Below, piece after piece: positions 61,773-64,000 of a DNA stretch of 64,000 bases. The stretch spans positions 868,001 to 932,000 of the forward strand of contig JAYXKI010000017.1 in the NCBI GenBank assembly GCA_037892935.1, in the 5' to 3' direction. The notes beneath the pieces are model-generated. The model made no database searches and was not told the DNA's origin. It saw only the letters and a program-made list of their open reading frames with translations. This DNA comes from Phlebopus portentosus (Eukaryota; Basidiomycota; Agaricomycetes; Boletales; Boletinellaceae). Every line of letters starts with the position of its first letter. Positions within the stretch are counted from its first letter, which is position 1. The translations under genes and the position numbers were made by a program.

Positions 61773-62309
61773 ATGCATTTCCGCGTCGTGTACCCGTTGA
61801 TTCTCCTCTTCTCTCTCCTGTCTCTCCTGTCTCTCGTAGTGGCCGCTCCTGACGCCGCCAACAATCCAAAGCCTAAGCCGTCGGCGACGCCGACGCAACC
61901 TCCAAAGCCTCCGCCGACTTCGACCTGCAGCAAGGAGCTCCTCTGCTGCCTCGACTCGACATCCTCAACATCGTTCAGCGCGAAGCTGATTATCGACCTT
62001 CTGCACATCGGTCTCACTTCGGAACAGAAGGACGAGCCTGTCGGTCTGACCTGCAACACATTGCCCAAATCCGGTGGATTCTGGTAAGCGATAATCAGTT
62101 TCCCCCGGTCGGAATACTTCTTGTTTCAGTACTCATGATTTTTCATTCCGCAGTACTTTGAAGCCTCTGTGCTGTGACGAGAGCTTCCGTAAGAGTTTCA
62201 TTGCCATCGCTGGCTCTGTCACCATGGTAAACCGATCTCTAATACCACTTTATTCACCCGAACAGAATCCGGGATCATCGCAATTGGGTGCAGCGCGGTC
62301 AGTGCCTGA
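61773..62309 (+). CDS. class I hydrophobin
   Basis: Three exons (61773-62083, 62154-62188, 62266-62309) give 129 residues. A signal peptide (hydrophobic run LILLFSLLSLLSLVV, cleavage near residue 25) is followed by a Pro/Lys-rich linker (KPKPSATPTQPPKPPP). Eight Cys follow at about 52, 58, 59, 94, 104, 110, 111 and 124, in the order C-x5-CC-x34-C-x9-C-x5-CC-x12-C, which fits the class I pattern. The eighth Cys appears only if the second intron uses the donor GTAAGAG at 62189, giving the ending SGIIAIGCSAVSA; reading on past it gives a non-hydrophobin tail. Class I hydrophobins are secreted and assemble as amphipathic films on aerial hyphae and spores. The Pro-rich linker between signal and first Cys is longer than in many members. 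Confidence 0.93.
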
Positions 62310-62866
62310 AAATGATGAAGCGAGGCTGAAGCCCGTGGAGTATCTACTCAAATCCATAGCACACCTTCTATTCGAGACGTCCTGATCATTCGTTCTTCAA
62401 AGTTTTGATAGACATTTACCACGTACCAGTCTTGTGTTTTTGTGTTCTCCGGTTGTCTCCAAGTGTCATCTGTACCCTCCTTTTTCGGGACATTCTTTAA
62501 TTTCTTGAGGCTGAGAACATCCGTTCGAATTCCTCTTGGACCATGTAAATATCTTTGTAAGCAGTGAAAATCATCTGTAACGAGCGCTCTACGTTTCATT
62601 CGGCGACCCAGAACCAGATTGTCACATAGTATAGCCTAGCTTATAGCCTTTCCGAAAGGGACGGCTTCGTAAGTCATTGATTACCTAATGCAAGAAACTA
62701 TCGAGGTCCTGGCCTGGCACGCAAGGGAAAATAAAATAGGAAGATGGTTGTGCGAGTATATAAAAAACCTATATCGCAAATCCAAAGAGCGGATATGCAG
62801 TATGCATGATACAACCAGGATAGAAACGGATTCACTCATCTAAAATGAATAACTCCTGTCCCGAGC
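62310..62866. other. intergenic, no gene seen
   Basis: Between the convergent hydrophobin (+) and acetyltransferase (-) genes; it presumably holds both 3' UTRs. Confidence 0.45.
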
Positions 62867-63771
62867 TCATGAATTCGCCTCTACGTATAGATCATCGTCC
62901 GAACTCGAATCAATCGTCTGCCCTTCATCTTTCGGCGGAACCGGCGGAGCCACAGGTTGCCGGACCATGCATGGCAACACGATGTGTTCACCGGCAAACG
63001 TAAAATCAATCGAGTCGACCTTTACGAAACCATGTTTCTGGTATAACCGGACGCCCGCTGTCGAAGACTCGAGCATCATAGGTATGCCGTGCGCATCAGA
63101 TATAGAAACGCAATGCGCAAGGAGAGCTGAGCCTATACCGCGTCCCTGAAAAGCTGGGTGCACATGGAAGAGGTTCCTGGACCGACATACAGAAGAAGGA
63201 TCAGTCAGCAGAAATCGCAGACGAAAACGTTGCAGGAAACACACAAATAGAAATATCGACGGTCCTTATCGATCCTATCCTTAGCAGCGTACCGCTCCTT
63301 CTTAAATACCGCTAAACAGCGGGTATCCGTCCCATCGCTATCCTTCCAAAGCTTATCTCGCACGTTGTTTATCGTAGGATATACAATGTCGTCCAAAACG
63401 CGTTCCTTCCACTTCCTACTCTTACGAAACCTCTCGATGATCTCCTTCGGCGGCGTCATCTTCGCTACCCCAGCAACAATTTCTTGCCCATTTTCGTCTT
63501 TCGCGAACGCTACGGAAATCATGGAGCCATCTCTTAGGTTAGTCGCGCATTCGCGAATTGTCGAAGTGTAGTCTGGCCAGTGCCGTGGATGCACACCAGC
63601 TTGCACCAACGGCGCACGGAATGGGTTCAACAAACGCGCTAGGGTTTCATAAGGAGGAAATGCCCCAGAAAAGGCGAGGAGCTCGCAAATCGCGATCCCA
63701 GGTAGGTCATCGTTCGTTGCAGGAGCGATCCTTACTTCGGGACGCTGCGACGTGTTCGGCGACTCAGCCAT
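62867..63771 (-). CDS. GNAT-family N-acetyltransferase
   Basis: Two exons (63771-63245 and 63176-62867) give 278 residues from MAESPNTSQRPEVRIAPATN to EANS. The frame also opens 69 bases farther upstream, but the later ATG sits directly before the domain and is preferred. The C-terminal half has the acetyl-CoA binding motif A: LFHVHPAFQGRGIGSALL with the QGRGIG loop, followed by LESSTAGVRLYQKHGF, the usual beta-6/7 ending. The intron (GTGTGT..GTCCAG) splits the domain just before motif A. The first half has the NDDLPGIAICELLAF start seen in fungal small-molecule GNATs. An acidic tail (SSSDDDLYVEANS) closes the protein. Substrate unknown. Confidence 0.88.
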
Positions 63772-64000
63772 CTTCACTCTGTGCCGGTTTCTTAAGTAGC
63801 TTGGTCTATAATACAGAGAAAAAGGCGGACATACATTCAACTTTTTCTTGAGTTACGCTTGGACGAAATGGTAAGGGGCAAAGGAACTACATCACGGTCG
63901 CAATGTGACCGTGAACTGAGTCAAGGGCGATTTTTATCCGGCCCCGTCGCAGCGCACGAAGGCAGTGTTCGATTAACGACACATCGCATCATATCACCCT
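63772..64000. other. upstream flank of acetyltransferase gene
   Basis: The last 229 bp, upstream of the acetyltransferase gene and probably its promoter. Nothing else is visible before the window ends. Confidence 0.4.

Noticed and set aside
61325..62068. 247-residue minus-strand frame overlapping the hydrophobin
   Set aside because: Antisense shadow of the hydrophobin first exon and its upstream region; no recognisable domain.
44885..62309. A secondary metabolite cluster formed by the transporters, SDR, GFA and hydrophobin
   Set aside because: No core synthase, P450 or pathway regulator is present, so co-location is not evidence of a pathway.

Overview
The window looks like nuclear DNA of a mushroom-forming basidiomycete (Agaricomycetes). 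Genes are split by many short introns of about 50-65 nt with GT..AG borders. The families present are ones that are common or expanded in that group: DUF6533 membrane proteins, TPR-CHAT proteins, a class I hydrophobin, microsomal-type epoxide hydrolases, a GFA (CENP-V-like) protein and ArAE_2_N/DUF2421 membrane proteins. No rRNA, CRISPR array or bacterial-style operon is visible.

Layout. 0.9-3.5 kb: DUF6533 seven-helix protein (-). 6.3-17.2 kb: three epoxide hydrolase paralogues (-) with the mRNA export factor GLE1 (+) between the first and second. The first copy is dead: a 759 bp inverted-repeat element sits in an exon, a splice donor is lost, and several frameshifts are present. The other two read as intact. 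17.8-19.3 kb: MYND zinc-finger protein (+). 19.9-27.1 kb: a full TPR-CHAT protein (-) and a decayed second copy that has lost its CHAT domain, with a second copy of the same inverted-repeat element between them. 28.7-30.0 kb: unknown protein (+). 30-35.3 kb: gene-poor stretch with a GFA pseudogene, a dispersed repeat and two further TA-flanked terminal-inverted-repeat elements. 35.4-41.4 kb: ABCC (MRP-type) transporter (+). 41.8-43.3 kb: second DUF6533 protein (-). 44.9-45.3 kb: small soluble protein (-). 45.6-57.4 kb: tandem duplication of about 5.5 kb units, each holding one ArAE_2_N/DUF2421 membrane protein gene (+). 58.3-59.4 kb: short-chain dehydrogenase (+). 59.7-60.4 kb: GFA protein (+). 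61.8-62.3 kb: class I hydrophobin (+). 62.9-63.8 kb: GNAT acetyltransferase (-).

How the parts relate. There is no biosynthetic cluster with a core enzyme. The accessory content is detoxification-like (epoxide hydrolases, GFA proteins, SDR, ABCC and ArAE-type membrane proteins) among housekeeping genes (GLE1). Local tandem duplication (epoxide hydrolases, TPR-CHAT, ArAE) and small TA-target non-autonomous elements appear to be the main forces shaping the region. All function calls rest on motif recognition by eye. Exon borders were worked out by hand and are firm only where stated.
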